Of a stretch of 64,000 nucleotides of DNA, positions 54,270-64,000 are shown piece by piece. Under the pieces are notes generated by a model that was not told the origin of the DNA, ran no database searches, and saw only the letters and a program-made list of their open reading frames with translations. Position 1 is the first letter of the stretch; each line of letters starts with the position of its first letter. The DNA is from Takakia lepidozioides (taxonomy: Eukaryota; Streptophyta; Takakiopsida; Takakiales; Takakiaceae): positions 67,189,053 to 67,253,052 of the forward strand of contig CM060732.1 in NCBI GenBank assembly GCA_030704615.1, read 5' to 3'. The position numbers and the translations under genes were made by a program.

Positions 54270-54990
54270 TTATTCCCTTGACTACCATGCACATGAATCC
54301 TAGTTTGAGTACTGATCTGAAACACTTAATGAAATTATTGACGATTTTTGAAATCATTGTGTTCAGACTACCTGTCTGATTCCCAACATTTCTTCCGCAA
54401 ACCAGAATGTAATAATAAAAGCAGAAGAGACGCAAAATAAAGTAAAGAACTGGAAGTGAGTGCCAAGCAGGCCGTCAGAAATCGTAGCGGTGATCACTTG
54501 AATTGGCAGGGGTTCATGCAACTCGGTGCCACCAAAAACACTTTGTTGCAGTGGGTCATTCCTCCTCTTCGTCAAAACAGTAGTCATCCTCTATTGGTAA
54601 GGGACAATACTAGTGTGCTTGTGGAGACTTCACAATCCAAGCAATGAGTCCATAAATGGTATCCACTAGCAGAGCTTTCGTGTGCTTTCAAGAACACTAC
54701 CTCGAGACTCAAAGGTTGGCACTTTAGAAACATTGCATCTTTGCTTCTCTTGTGATTTCAGATCGTGGATTCAGAGGAGAAACGAAAATGTTGGTTGCCA
54801 ATCGTGATCACAATCTGTGACCATAAGGAAGGGGAAAGTCATGCAGGCTCGTATATTGGATATTTGAGAACTTAGTCCTAGGTATTCACAGCTACTTCTA
54901 AGATGTTAGATTTTCATGAACATATCTAGATCTAGAAGTGAGCTAGAAGTACATAGGGGTTCAGTTTTCCAACCGAAGGGGTAGCATCAC
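54270..54990. other. No recognised feature
   Basis: One 63-codon ORF without recognisable domains; probably the interior of the element holding the protease fragment. Confidence 0.35.
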
Positions 54991-54997
54991 ATATGTG

Positions 54998-55534
54998 ATG
55001 GCCCACAAGTTTTTCCTTAGCAATTTTTCTCCTTGACATATGAATTAATGTTATTGTTGTAGGATTATGTATAGAGCTATTGTAGTGGCTGCTCCACACT
55101 ACCCTAGGTATACCAATGAGATACTCATTAATTTTGAGTACCATTGATGTGCAGCTTTGGCGGCTAGGATATGATGACTTGGCCACAGGCCTATAGCGCT
55201 GTGACAAGTGTGTATGATTAGGATCCTACTTGGCTTTTGATAAGAGGACTCCCTAGATGGGAGAAGGGTAGTTATTTTTGGGATTATGTTCTTGGGTGTA
55301 CAAGGAGAGAGACTATGCACTTGGTGTAGAGGTGTAAGATAATGTGCATGACAGAAAGACGGCCGATGTATTCAGATGTGTTTTGTGCATGAGTAACGTT
55401 TGATGAGCATTTGCAGAAGCTCCTCTAGATGAGATCCTCTACCATCTGCGGATCTTGCTTTACGGAGCTACATATCCCCTCTTTCACGGTTGTAGAAAGA
55501 GGATGGGGAATCCTTGCCTTAAGCGCATTTTGAG
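54998..55534 (-). repeat. 0.5 kb repeat with tRNA-Ala-like block, copy 2
   Basis: Direct copy of 52880-53390, about 2.1 kb downstream. The tRNA-like block reads TAGCTCCGTAAAGC here, with more mutations than in copy 1. Confidence 0.6.
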
Positions 55535-57830
55535 CATCACACATCTGTGCACGGAAGGGCCAAGTTCTATGGGCACTCCCAATCGACCCTAAGCAACCGC
55601 CCCAATAGGGAATCGTCCCTTTAAAAAGATGAGGGGTTGCTTTCATGGGGACCTTTCCATTCATCCCCGTTTAGTAATCTTGGCACCAATGTTTCTTTTT
55701 TAGCAAAAAATCGCCAGATTTCGACCTGACAAATGGGTCACCTACTTGCACAAAAGAAATAAGGGGGATAAAATCCAAGCATTTCGCCAAAAAGCGCCAA
55801 TAGTGGAGAATTAGGAGCCTAATTTTGCAAACGTGGACCATTTAAAATGTGTCACGTGGTATATAAGGCACTTTTCTAGCCTTGCCACCTCATTATTCTC
55901 ACCACATGGGCACCGGATAGAATTCATATGTAGGCCTGGCACCAATTGCCGCCCATGTGGGCCCAAGATATAGTAAATGATAATAATTTAAGTTTTCAAT
56001 GAAAATATCAAAATCCATTTTTTTCCCAAAAAATTTAATATTTTTGAAAAAGGGAAACACTTGGGAGCGGCAACTCACAAATGAGGCCCCTTATACTGAG
56101 TGGAGAAAATAACCTCTTTCACAGTAACCTTGCCGTGAAGGCTTTTGCATGGGACGCCGCCCAAGGGAAGGGGGAGAATAACATAGCACACCCGTCACAC
56201 AAGGTAGCAAGATTTGACCCCCAGAAATTGAGCTACTAACTCTTGGTGCGAACCTTTTTCTTACTTTGGATGAACAACAATAACATTATGTAAGGTACAT
56301 TCTGTAAGGTTGCGAGTCTCGCTATAGGAAAAGACAAACTAGTTAGTAAGCGGTGGATCGATCCGCCCTTATGAAGGGACCTTTTTTTTTCCGCCCCTTA
56401 GCAAAGGGCGCTTAGTGGGGGTGCCCCTTAAAGAATATTCTATCTAAACCAGTAGCGCCTCTTTAAACTTGGGGGAGATTCACTTGGGAGTGGCATAGAA
56501 CGTGGTTCGAAACCCCACTTGGCCCAAAAAGCTAGCCATTCTTAGCACCACCATCTTCATTGGGCCCACAAGTTATTGCAAGTTCCATACTTGACATGTA
56601 CACAATTGCCACCTAAGGATGTACACGATTGCAACCTAAGGAAAACCCCTAATTCCGCCCCATGCGAGCCCGCCATTGGCTGCTCCCAGGCACTCTATGC
56701 TTTGGACCTTCTTAAGAAATTAATATTTATTGGCCCAGGTACGACTGTGTTTATGGTGGAAAATTACTGGTGTTTATGGAGTTTCGTCCCGATTCTTAAA
56801 ATTGGAAAGCGAATTAGTTAAAGAATATTTCATCCATACTTATAGATGAAAAAAATAAACATGATGTAGTTCATAGAATCTAGTTGGTGCCTAGGTGAGT
56901 CTTTCATAGAGACACTTAGTAATGGTACAAGTTTAGGGTTTCATCCACCACAAGACTTTCTACACAAATTTGTCACCTGGATTAGTGCACAAAATTTGGG
57001 ATTTTGTCACAGGTATTTGTATTCATGTCATAGTTATGTTAATCATTAAATTACAACCGATTTGTATTTCATATGTAAAGAGGGCTTGCATTTAGTCCAT
57101 GCATTTGTTTTAATTTTGTTGCATGTTTTGTGGTATTTGTTTATCTTTTTATAGTAATGCGGTTGGAACCGAGATGCACGCCTATTCTCAAACAAACAAG
57201 AACCTATCATGTTGACTCGAACCAGCTAAGGTGGAAAATTTGACACTTAACAGTAACCAAAAATGTCATTAAATTTGGAACGTTCAAACCCTCGACACCG
57301 ACGAATCTCTAGCAGAGCCCCCACTTCCAAACCAGAACTGGAGATTCCTACATAAATCAAAGAACCCGCCCGACATTGGTGCAGAGTGCAACGAATCTAC
57401 TCACCCAATGAGTTGAAAGTGCACAATCGGGTAAGCCATTGGCCAGAGCGCCAAGGCTTCCGGCATGCTTCCAGTCAAATCCCCTCCTGCACTCTCGGAA
57501 GGTGGAGAGTGCGAGGTGGGGATAAATTGGATCCAGGTCCGAAACCCACCAATGTTATAGAGACACTTAAACGTTTAGGCTGTATTGCCCCTATGCTCTA
57601 TTGGTACCCAACCAGTGCTATGGGTACATGGTTCACTTCACTGATTAAGGCTGATTGTTTCCGACCTGGGTCCAAACCTATCAATGTTTAATTAGCATTA
57701 ATCGTAGCTACAATTCTGTACATTAACTTACAACTTTCTAGGGCACTGACGTGATCATTCAGGTCTTCAGACCCCGGTCCGAAAACCCACCATCTTGAGT
57801 GAGCCACTAATACACCGTGGCTGACAACCA
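55535..57830. other. No recognised gene
   Basis: Intergenic. The phrase GGTCCGAAACCCACCAATGTT and variants recur at about 57535, 57668 and 57776, so an irregular repeat is present near the end. Confidence 0.4.
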
Positions 57831-57834
57831 AGTT

Positions 57835-57900
57835 GTAGCCCATGGTAATGGGCACATACCACCTTGGAAGTGGTTATGGGTTCAATCCACCCATTGGTGT
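57835..57900 (+). repeat. tRNA-like (SINE-like) promoter repeat, copy 2
   Basis: TAGCCCATGGT at 57836 as an A-box-like block and GGTTCAATCC at 57879-57888 as a B box, matching copy 1 on - at 31325-31395. The match extends into the flanking GTGGCTGACAACCAAGTTG. Confidence 0.5.
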
Positions 57901-57999
57901 CACAAAAGGTGTCCTCTTTCCTAACGGAAGGCAGTAACCCTTCGGGATGAAGAGACACCATAATTTACACTTCCTTTGGGAGGCGTCAAATATAAATAC

Positions 58000-58042
58000 A
58001 CACACATATATATATATACACTATATATATATATATACGACG
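58000..58042. repeat. CA/TA microsatellite
   Basis: ACACACACATATATATATATA and a second (AT)n run just after it. Confidence 0.9.
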
Positions 58043-58129
58043 CCAACCGAAGCTAGCGTAAATAAGAGCCTCTTCCCCTTGCGGGTACTGCCCCCTTTCA
58101 GGGGTGGGCTCTATCCGCACCGTAACCTG

Positions 58130-58756
58130 TCACACAGTGGCTAGTTGGCCACTTTCAATCTTACGTTTATTGAGGATTAGGGATGTGAGTGATGTAATAG
58201 CTGTGAAGTGTAAGGCTCGTAGTAGAGGTGTAGTATATTTGGGTGGTAGGTTGAGATTATCTTTCAAACCTTGGATATTATGGGTATGAGCACCGCCCCT
58301 GACACCTGCAGTAATGACGGTCAGAGGTGCCGTGTTCCAGCCTCGCTGACGGAGGGCATGTATGATTGGATCATATTTTTCGTGTTTGTACATAATTGAT
58401 TGATCTGGATTTCGATCATGGCAGAATGTAAATTCCAAAAAATATATTTTGAGAGATGGAAGGGGTTCCGCCGGTGGCAATGCCAGTACAAGAAGCCCTT
58501 GGACTAGCAAAATATATGGGCATAGCCTTGCCAGGCAAATGCACGGGTGCCCTTGGGAGCATACACAAGGTAGTAGCCATGGGGGTATAGTGTGGTCCGG
58601 TGGGCGACCTTGAAACGTGCCTGCATTGATGAGGTTAAACCATCTAGATTTCGGATGTGAAGTGAGAATTTTGAGGAGTTGTCTAACCCCTTGGTTATGT
58701 CTAGTTACCCGCAACCCATGAATTATGGGATGGTTGCAGTGGAGAAGTAAGTGTGG
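58130..58756 (-). pseudogene. LINE (non-LTR retrotransposon) 3' coding fragment
   Basis: On - the frame reads HPKSRWFNLINAGTF, a hydrophobic middle, LEFTFCHDRNPDQSIMYKHEKYDPIIHALRQRGW, LTVITAGVRGGAHTHNIQGL and LLRALHFTAITSLTSLILNKRKI. This resembles the segment after the reverse transcriptase in a widespread group of LINE ORFs (K-Y..L...GW, G-VRG..H, YL..LILNKRK). It is cut on its upstream side by the Mutator-like element end at 58757. Confidence 0.5.
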
Positions 58757-59345
58757 CCCAACGACGCAATGGCGTGAGCGTTGCACGTGAGCGCGCGAGC
58801 GTACGCTCACGCAGGAGTGACGTGGCGTGAGCGTCATGTCAGCATGCTGATGTGGCGGTAAATGATGACGTGGCACTGTCCGTCAACTGCCACGTCAGCA
58901 TTAACATGCGCCGCCTATAACCGTGGATGGTCCTATGACCGTGGAATTAATGCAGGGAATCTTGCCTAAATAGAATCAAGACGAGCGTTGAGGCATACAA
59001 TTGCAGCATCCAACATTGTGCAATTACAAATGCTTGTTTCACTTTTACAATTACGAAGACGACAAAATATCCTCACAAAGTGTGCGCCATAAAGGCTGCC
59101 ACGAAGACTTCCTCCCTCCTCAAATAACAATGAGAGTTATGATCATCTTCAAAAGATGATTGTAGTGCATAGCGACAGCAAGACATGTAGACTTCGAACG
59201 GTGCAATGACAAAGTGCACTACCTAAAAGTTGTCACTCAGACCTCACTCCGTATAGTTGGAGGCCATATCATTGCACAGCCGACGAATTGATGTGAATTA
59301 CATTTCAAATCATGGTCATCCACATACCACATTACATAGTTCATG

Positions 59346-61079
59346 CTACCCATGTGTTGTATCCCGCTGCAAAAGAGTATCGACCTCGTTGAAACTCATA
59401 GTGGCCTGGTGAATGAAGTTGTCACGTTTGGGATCGCAAACCATCCTCCTCAAAAATATGAAATACAAATGTTTGCAGGGTATGAATTTACCTCTCTTGC
59501 CCAAACTGGTTGATAGCATATTCACAAAATCAGGACATGTGCAATTGGGAAATTGGAAACCGTGATGTCGTAGGTCCTGTCATGAACAGCAGATGTGGAA
59601 GTGATGATTGTGAATACCCGACCATATCCTGGATCGGGTACTTCCGTGGTGCTTCCGACACGAGCTTGGAGCATTCTTGCGGACTCCACTTTGCCAAAGT
59701 GTTCAGCGGTTGGAGGGAAACGCCGAACGAGCTTTCCATCTCGTTTGGTTGGCCACAAGTCAGGATTTGCCGGGGGACCCGGAGGACGCAGGAGTAGTAG
59801 CACATGCATGGAGTTGGGGTTGTCTCGCAAGGGAAAAACCTGCCTCCTCCAGCATTTCAATCTCCTGAAAGCTGAGATGTGTTCCCACCTTCACGGGCCA
59901 AACGGTTGGAGGAGATGGCTTCATCACTACGGAAGGACGCACAGTTCCATGCACACATCTGGCACAATCATCTGCGCAGAACCAGAACTTGTGGTTCTTG
60001 GCTTCTGGTTGACCGTATGGACGCATCAAGCCCGTGAAAGTCGGAGCAGAGTTCGGGCACCACCTCTGGATATAGATGAAGTGCACTTCTCGAAATTAGT
60101 TGCCCTGATCGCTGTACATTTCACACGAGACCCGACACTTGTGCGTTCTATGTGCCAAACGTGGTCGGGCATGCGGACTCAAGCACATCAAGGGGGTTGT
60201 TTCTCTCCTGCACCATTTCAGTGGCACGGTTTGATGCTGGAGCTTGCCGTCGTGTTGGAGGTTCCTCCACAATGGAGGTTCCGGACACGGAGCTGTCATG
60301 CAGGGAACACGAGGCTTCGAGAAGTTATCACGGCCTGTGGGAATCTGAATCCGAACCAGGTGGAGTGTTCAATTTCCTCTTACAGGAGCCGAATCTCTCC
60401 TCCCCTTCAAGATGTGGAACTCTAGAAACAAGTGGCGTTCCCTGGGCATACATGCTCACCGCCCGTGCTATCTTGATTGGATCCCCAGATCTGTTTGCAG
60501 CACGCAACATCAACTCCGATTTGTCCGGACCCTTGCCACCAACCCCACCTCGTAAGAATCACGGTATCGGGTTGTTGTTGCAAAGCACGTATCAAATCAT
60601 CTGTTGTTGCCACATACAAATCCCGACCTCTTTTCCCAGACTGCTGCAACCATGCATTGTGCACAGTTTCTGCCAAATGCAAGATGGCATGTCTGCCATT
60701 TCTCAATGGACATGTTCTGCAAAGAGGATAATCACACTTCAGAATAGTGCACAGGAAACAACATAAAGAAAGCAATGAGTCAAAAATATGGAAAGCAAAT
60801 GTATGAATAAAGCATGAAATAGAAGCCTCGTACCATTGTCATGGCTGCTCCCCACTGTCTATACCGGAAGTGCCAAAACGCCAGCCAATCTTCCAATGCT
60901 CTCATACTCTCAAGTGATGCACTCCAGAAGAGAACCACCAGGCACGAATTGGTCTGGAACAAAGTGTCCGCCTCCTTCATTGTTCTAGCATCTTTGTACT
61001 CTTTGCACAATTTACGGTGCTGAGTCTGCATCTCTGGTTTGATGTCCGACTTTGTATGTTTTTCCAGAGATTGTGTCCA
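59346..61079 (-). pseudogene. Transposase 3' part, copy 2
   Basis: Covers the C-terminal half of the transposase including the SWIM region, the intron and the KEYKDART segment, on -. It has sense codons (GAG, CAG) where copy 1 has TAG stops. It carries its own frameshifts, for example in the serine/proline-rich stretch near 60320 and near 60060. Confidence 0.8.
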
Positions 61080-62480
61080 CTGTTTTTTGAGGATCAACAA
61101 GACACTACAGAGGGAATCAAATCTCCTGGATGACTTACTTGTTCACGTCGTGCATAGCTGTAAGAAGCCTAGCGATGTCGTTTCCTGGATCCAAAACCAT
61201 TGCCTCCACAGCAACATGCTTGTCTTTGTCTTTCGAATGTTTTCTGAATGTATCCCATCCATGCCAGCAATCGTGGTTGCCGTCCCAGACGTAGAACATG
61301 TGGTTGCAAAATTGCTGGTGTTCTTTCCCATCATGAGGCCCAGCTCGAACTCCTCATTGGCATCTTTCCAGCACTCATCCCAGTTATCACTGATCTCTGG
61401 AGAAACTAATGTGTTTTTCCCATTTATATCCGTCAGTGACACATAAAAAACTTGTGCACCAAGTCTATATCCATGCACAAAATCACTCTCCAATTTTGTT
61501 ATGTCGTGGGAAAGAGGTGGACGCACAACAGGCATTGATATCATCCGGCACAGAGGTATGTCCAGACGCCCTCCAGATACAGCATGTCCCTTATAACCTC
61601 CTGAGAGTTTACCTTCTGGAATGACATGATTCTTTCACCTGTCAAGGTAGTGCACTTCGGATTCATCTGCTTCATCTGTATTCTCTGAGCTTTTTGCGGA
61701 CTCGTCCCATCTCCAGATCCTTTCCCCTCTGATCCGTAGGCTTCGACCTCACAGTTTTCTGCACGATGCCATTCAGTTCTGAGTAAGTCATTTGCAAATA
61801 GTGAATGGCGGTAACGACCATCACTCTGTATCAAGGAACTCACCATGAATGGTTGAAAGAATTCAGCACAATCTACACATGCAAAGCTGAGACTGCCGTA
61901 TTCAAAACAAAAGCGAGAGCGATAGCGAACGGCGTTAACGACAATCACAAAGATAACAACCTGCCGGATCGTGTTGTGTAATGACTATATGTGCAACTGA
62001 TTGGCGGCAACAATCATTGTAGTTTAGGAATAGTAAGTGCAGACTCTCTCTTCAAACACATAGGACATTAAATCTCATGAGGAGAATCGAATGGCGTTAA
62101 CGACGCTCGCGATTCAGTAGTTCCTGCTAAAGAATGGAAGAGGAAGGACTCTTGAAAGGCAATCAGACAGACTATATGATAAAACTTACTGCACCTTCTT
62201 AGGTTTTGAAATTTGATCCCCTTCTGCAGCTTTCCTCTTCCCTCTCAATCTGCTGGAGTTTCTGTCTGCGCAAGGGTTTCTTGACCTTCTTCAGGTTCGG
62301 CGTTCCGCGTGCTTCCACCTTCTTCAGTGTCCTGCGATTCATCTCTGCCTCCACAGGCTGGCGCACTCTTATCGCCGACTGTGTCGCAGCCGCTTCCTCA
62401 GTCTCCGTCTCTTGTGAATCAGTCTCCGCGTTCACCTGCTGCCTTGCCCTGTGTTCTCCAACAAACGACGCCTCGTCATT
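61080..62480 (-). pseudogene. Methyltransferase-like gene, first exons, copy 2
   Basis: Matches exons 1 and 2 of the - strand gene in copy 1. Here exon 2 keeps the base missing in copy 1 (GYRLGAQVFYVSLTDINGK). Exon 1 ends differently, with GDQISKPKKV before a GTAAGTTT donor, a basic patch lost in copy 1. Other indels break it. It stops at the inversion breakpoint near 61080. Confidence 0.75.
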
Positions 62481-63324
62481 TTCTCTCTTGCTCTGCGTCT
62501 CTCTCTAAGGGAAGTAAAATAAAGAGACTTTCTTCTCTTTCGTATTCTAGAAGGAACCCTCTCCAGCTTGACTACCACTCTCCCTCTAAGCGCGAAAAGT
62601 AGAAAAACGCAGTGACTCCGATTTCTTGCGGGATTGCCTGTGTTCTTGCGTGTCTAGAAGCATCGGATCCCTCCCGCGTGACCGTTACACATAGTCGTTT
62701 CGATATTAATGCACATGCCAGCAATTGGTGTACAGCTGTTCGTATTCAGTTATGGATGTCTGACGTGTGCCGCCCAAAAAAAAACGGCGTGTTCTAAATT
62801 ATAACTGTTCAATATTTAAAAAGACAGCGAATCCCAGAAATTGATGCGCAGTCTTAAACAAATAAATATAAATGAACGAGAGTTTGATGACAAATTTGGA
62901 ATATCATACACGGTCATCCTTGTTATCCAAACCCACATTCGTTGACATTTGGAACTTTCCAGGTGCGCATGATCATTGGTAGTAGTATATAGATACATTT
63001 ACTTAATCTCCAATCCCATTCTCGGATCCTGTGGCATGCTTCCAGGAAGTCGGCTTTGTTATTGGGTTTATTGATGAGGTTCTGATTAACGGTTTAACAG
63101 TTTCCGACACTGCCCCTATGGATTCTCTGACCACTGGGCCCACAAGAAAAGTAATTAAATGGACGGCTGCATATCTGGAATGAATAACAGAATATGCACA
63201 GTCGTTATCTGAGCTTCCTCCGCCATATGCTCTGCTCATTCTTCAACTGTGTTCTGGAGACAGCAGTAAACCGATTTACACTAGATCTGCGATAGCAAGG
63301 TACAAACATACTCGAGGAAGGAAG

Positions 63325-64000
63325 ATGGCTTCCTCTGAAGCGGAGTTCTTCTCAGACGACAAACCAGTGCCGTTCTCCCAGGAAGTCCTTGACAATGGAT
63401 TTGCAATTGTTCTGGAACATGTCTTGGCTACCCGTTTTCAGCTGCAGAATGGCTCCATCTTTTTGGAGAAAGAGTTTACGATCTGAAAGGGAAGTTGGTG
63501 AAATATTCTTTCCAAAACCGTGATGAGACGGCTCATATCAGCCAGTGGAGAGTGCGTCCTGGTCGATACAGAGTACTTGGAGAGCCTCGGCGAAAGTTGG
63601 GTCATATGTGACGCCCGGGACTGCTGCTTCGGTCGTTGAAGACAAGAGGAGGTGGTGGTGAAAAAAGAACAGACTTCCTCCACTCCAATCGTTGAGCTTT
63701 CGGATTCTTCCGATGATGACATAAGTGAAATTCCAAATCCAGTCCTTCCTACTGTGGTTGCAGAAGCTGATGAAGAAGAGATTTGTAGTGTCATTCCAAA
63801 ATTTGCGGCGATGGGAGGAATGGCTGGATTCAAAAGCGAGTTGCGGGGAATTGATTGGGAATCTTTGAAGCAGGTGCCTGTGAAGTTCTTGCCGGAGACT
63901 TTTGATGGCGATATCCTATTCGAGCTGCCTCCTCCTCCGCGAGTTGGAGGTGTAACAATCATGATGCATGAATGGACAAGAAACACGACGGGCACCCGTG
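63325..64000 (+). pseudogene. Transposase 5' part, copy 2
   Basis: Starts with the same MASSEAEFFSDD. It carries single-base losses near 63475 and 63650, a four-base loss near 63596 and another near 63970. At the copy 1 frameshift site it reads VELSDSSDDDISEIPNP, the undamaged frame. It continues beyond the window. Confidence 0.85.

Larger units (their letters stand above)
58757..64000 (-). mobile_element. Mutator-like DNA transposon, copy 2 (rearranged, runs off the window)
   Basis: 58757 to about 61079 is the reverse complement of copy 1 from 13034 back to about 10640. From about 61080 to the window end the sequence matches copy 1 from about 6369 to 9570 in the forward direction. So a reverse-oriented element has its 6.37-10.64 kb section flipped. 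Many small indels separate it from copy 1. Confidence 0.85.

Noticed and set aside
1-64000. CRISPR arrays, rRNA genes, bacterial-type operons
   Set aside because: None seen; gene structure and transposons are those of a plant nuclear genome.

Overview
This is nuclear DNA from a land plant with a repeat-rich genome. The evidence is intron-containing genes with GT-AG junctions, two plant-type MATE transporters, a plant PLAT-domain secreted protein and several plant transposon families. The chromodomain Ty3/gypsy fragments look like the Tcn1-type chromoviruses known from fungi and non-seed plants. A fern, lycophyte or bryophyte is therefore plausible, but the species cannot be fixed from the sequence. 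Only about 5 kb looks like host genes; most of the rest is nested and decayed mobile DNA.

Layout. 0.6-1.3 kb: mariner-like MITE (TA duplication). 1.52-13.03 kb: an 11.5 kb Mutator-like element with an 8-bp target duplication and GCGTGAGC-rich ends. It carries two divergent genes: a SWIM-type transposase on + and, on -, a gene of at least nine exons encoding a permuted (beta-class) DNA-methyltransferase-like protein. 13.1-15.9 kb: a copia 3' end and a chromovirus 3' end with LTR. 15.9-18.7 kb: low-information repeats, including an array of hairpins. 18.7-25.66 kb: a decayed Ty3/gypsy element whose integrase ends in a PHD finger. 25.66-26.63 kb: a second chromovirus fragment, cut by a CACTA terminus. 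26.6-33.5 kb: AT-rich repeats and a piggyBac-like MITE.

34.0-44.3 kb is the host island: a MATE gene interrupted by a 312-bp integrase fragment, a hydroxyproline-rich/PLAT secreted protein, and an intact MATE paralogue on the opposite strand. 45-56 kb: dispersed repeats, a CACTA (tnp2) remnant, a reverse-strand LTR element 5' end, an orphan retropepsin and a duplicated 0.5 kb repeat. 58.1-58.75 kb: a LINE 3' fragment, cut by a second, rearranged Mutator-like copy (58.757 kb to the window end).

Strongest signals. (1) The transposon-borne methyltransferase-like gene: splice phase is kept across exons 2-9 and the splice of exons 8 and 9 rebuilds the AdoMet-binding motif. (2) The integrase-PHD fusion. 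Comparing the two Mutator-like copies identifies independent lesions, refines a splice donor, and shows that copy 2 holds an internal inversion.
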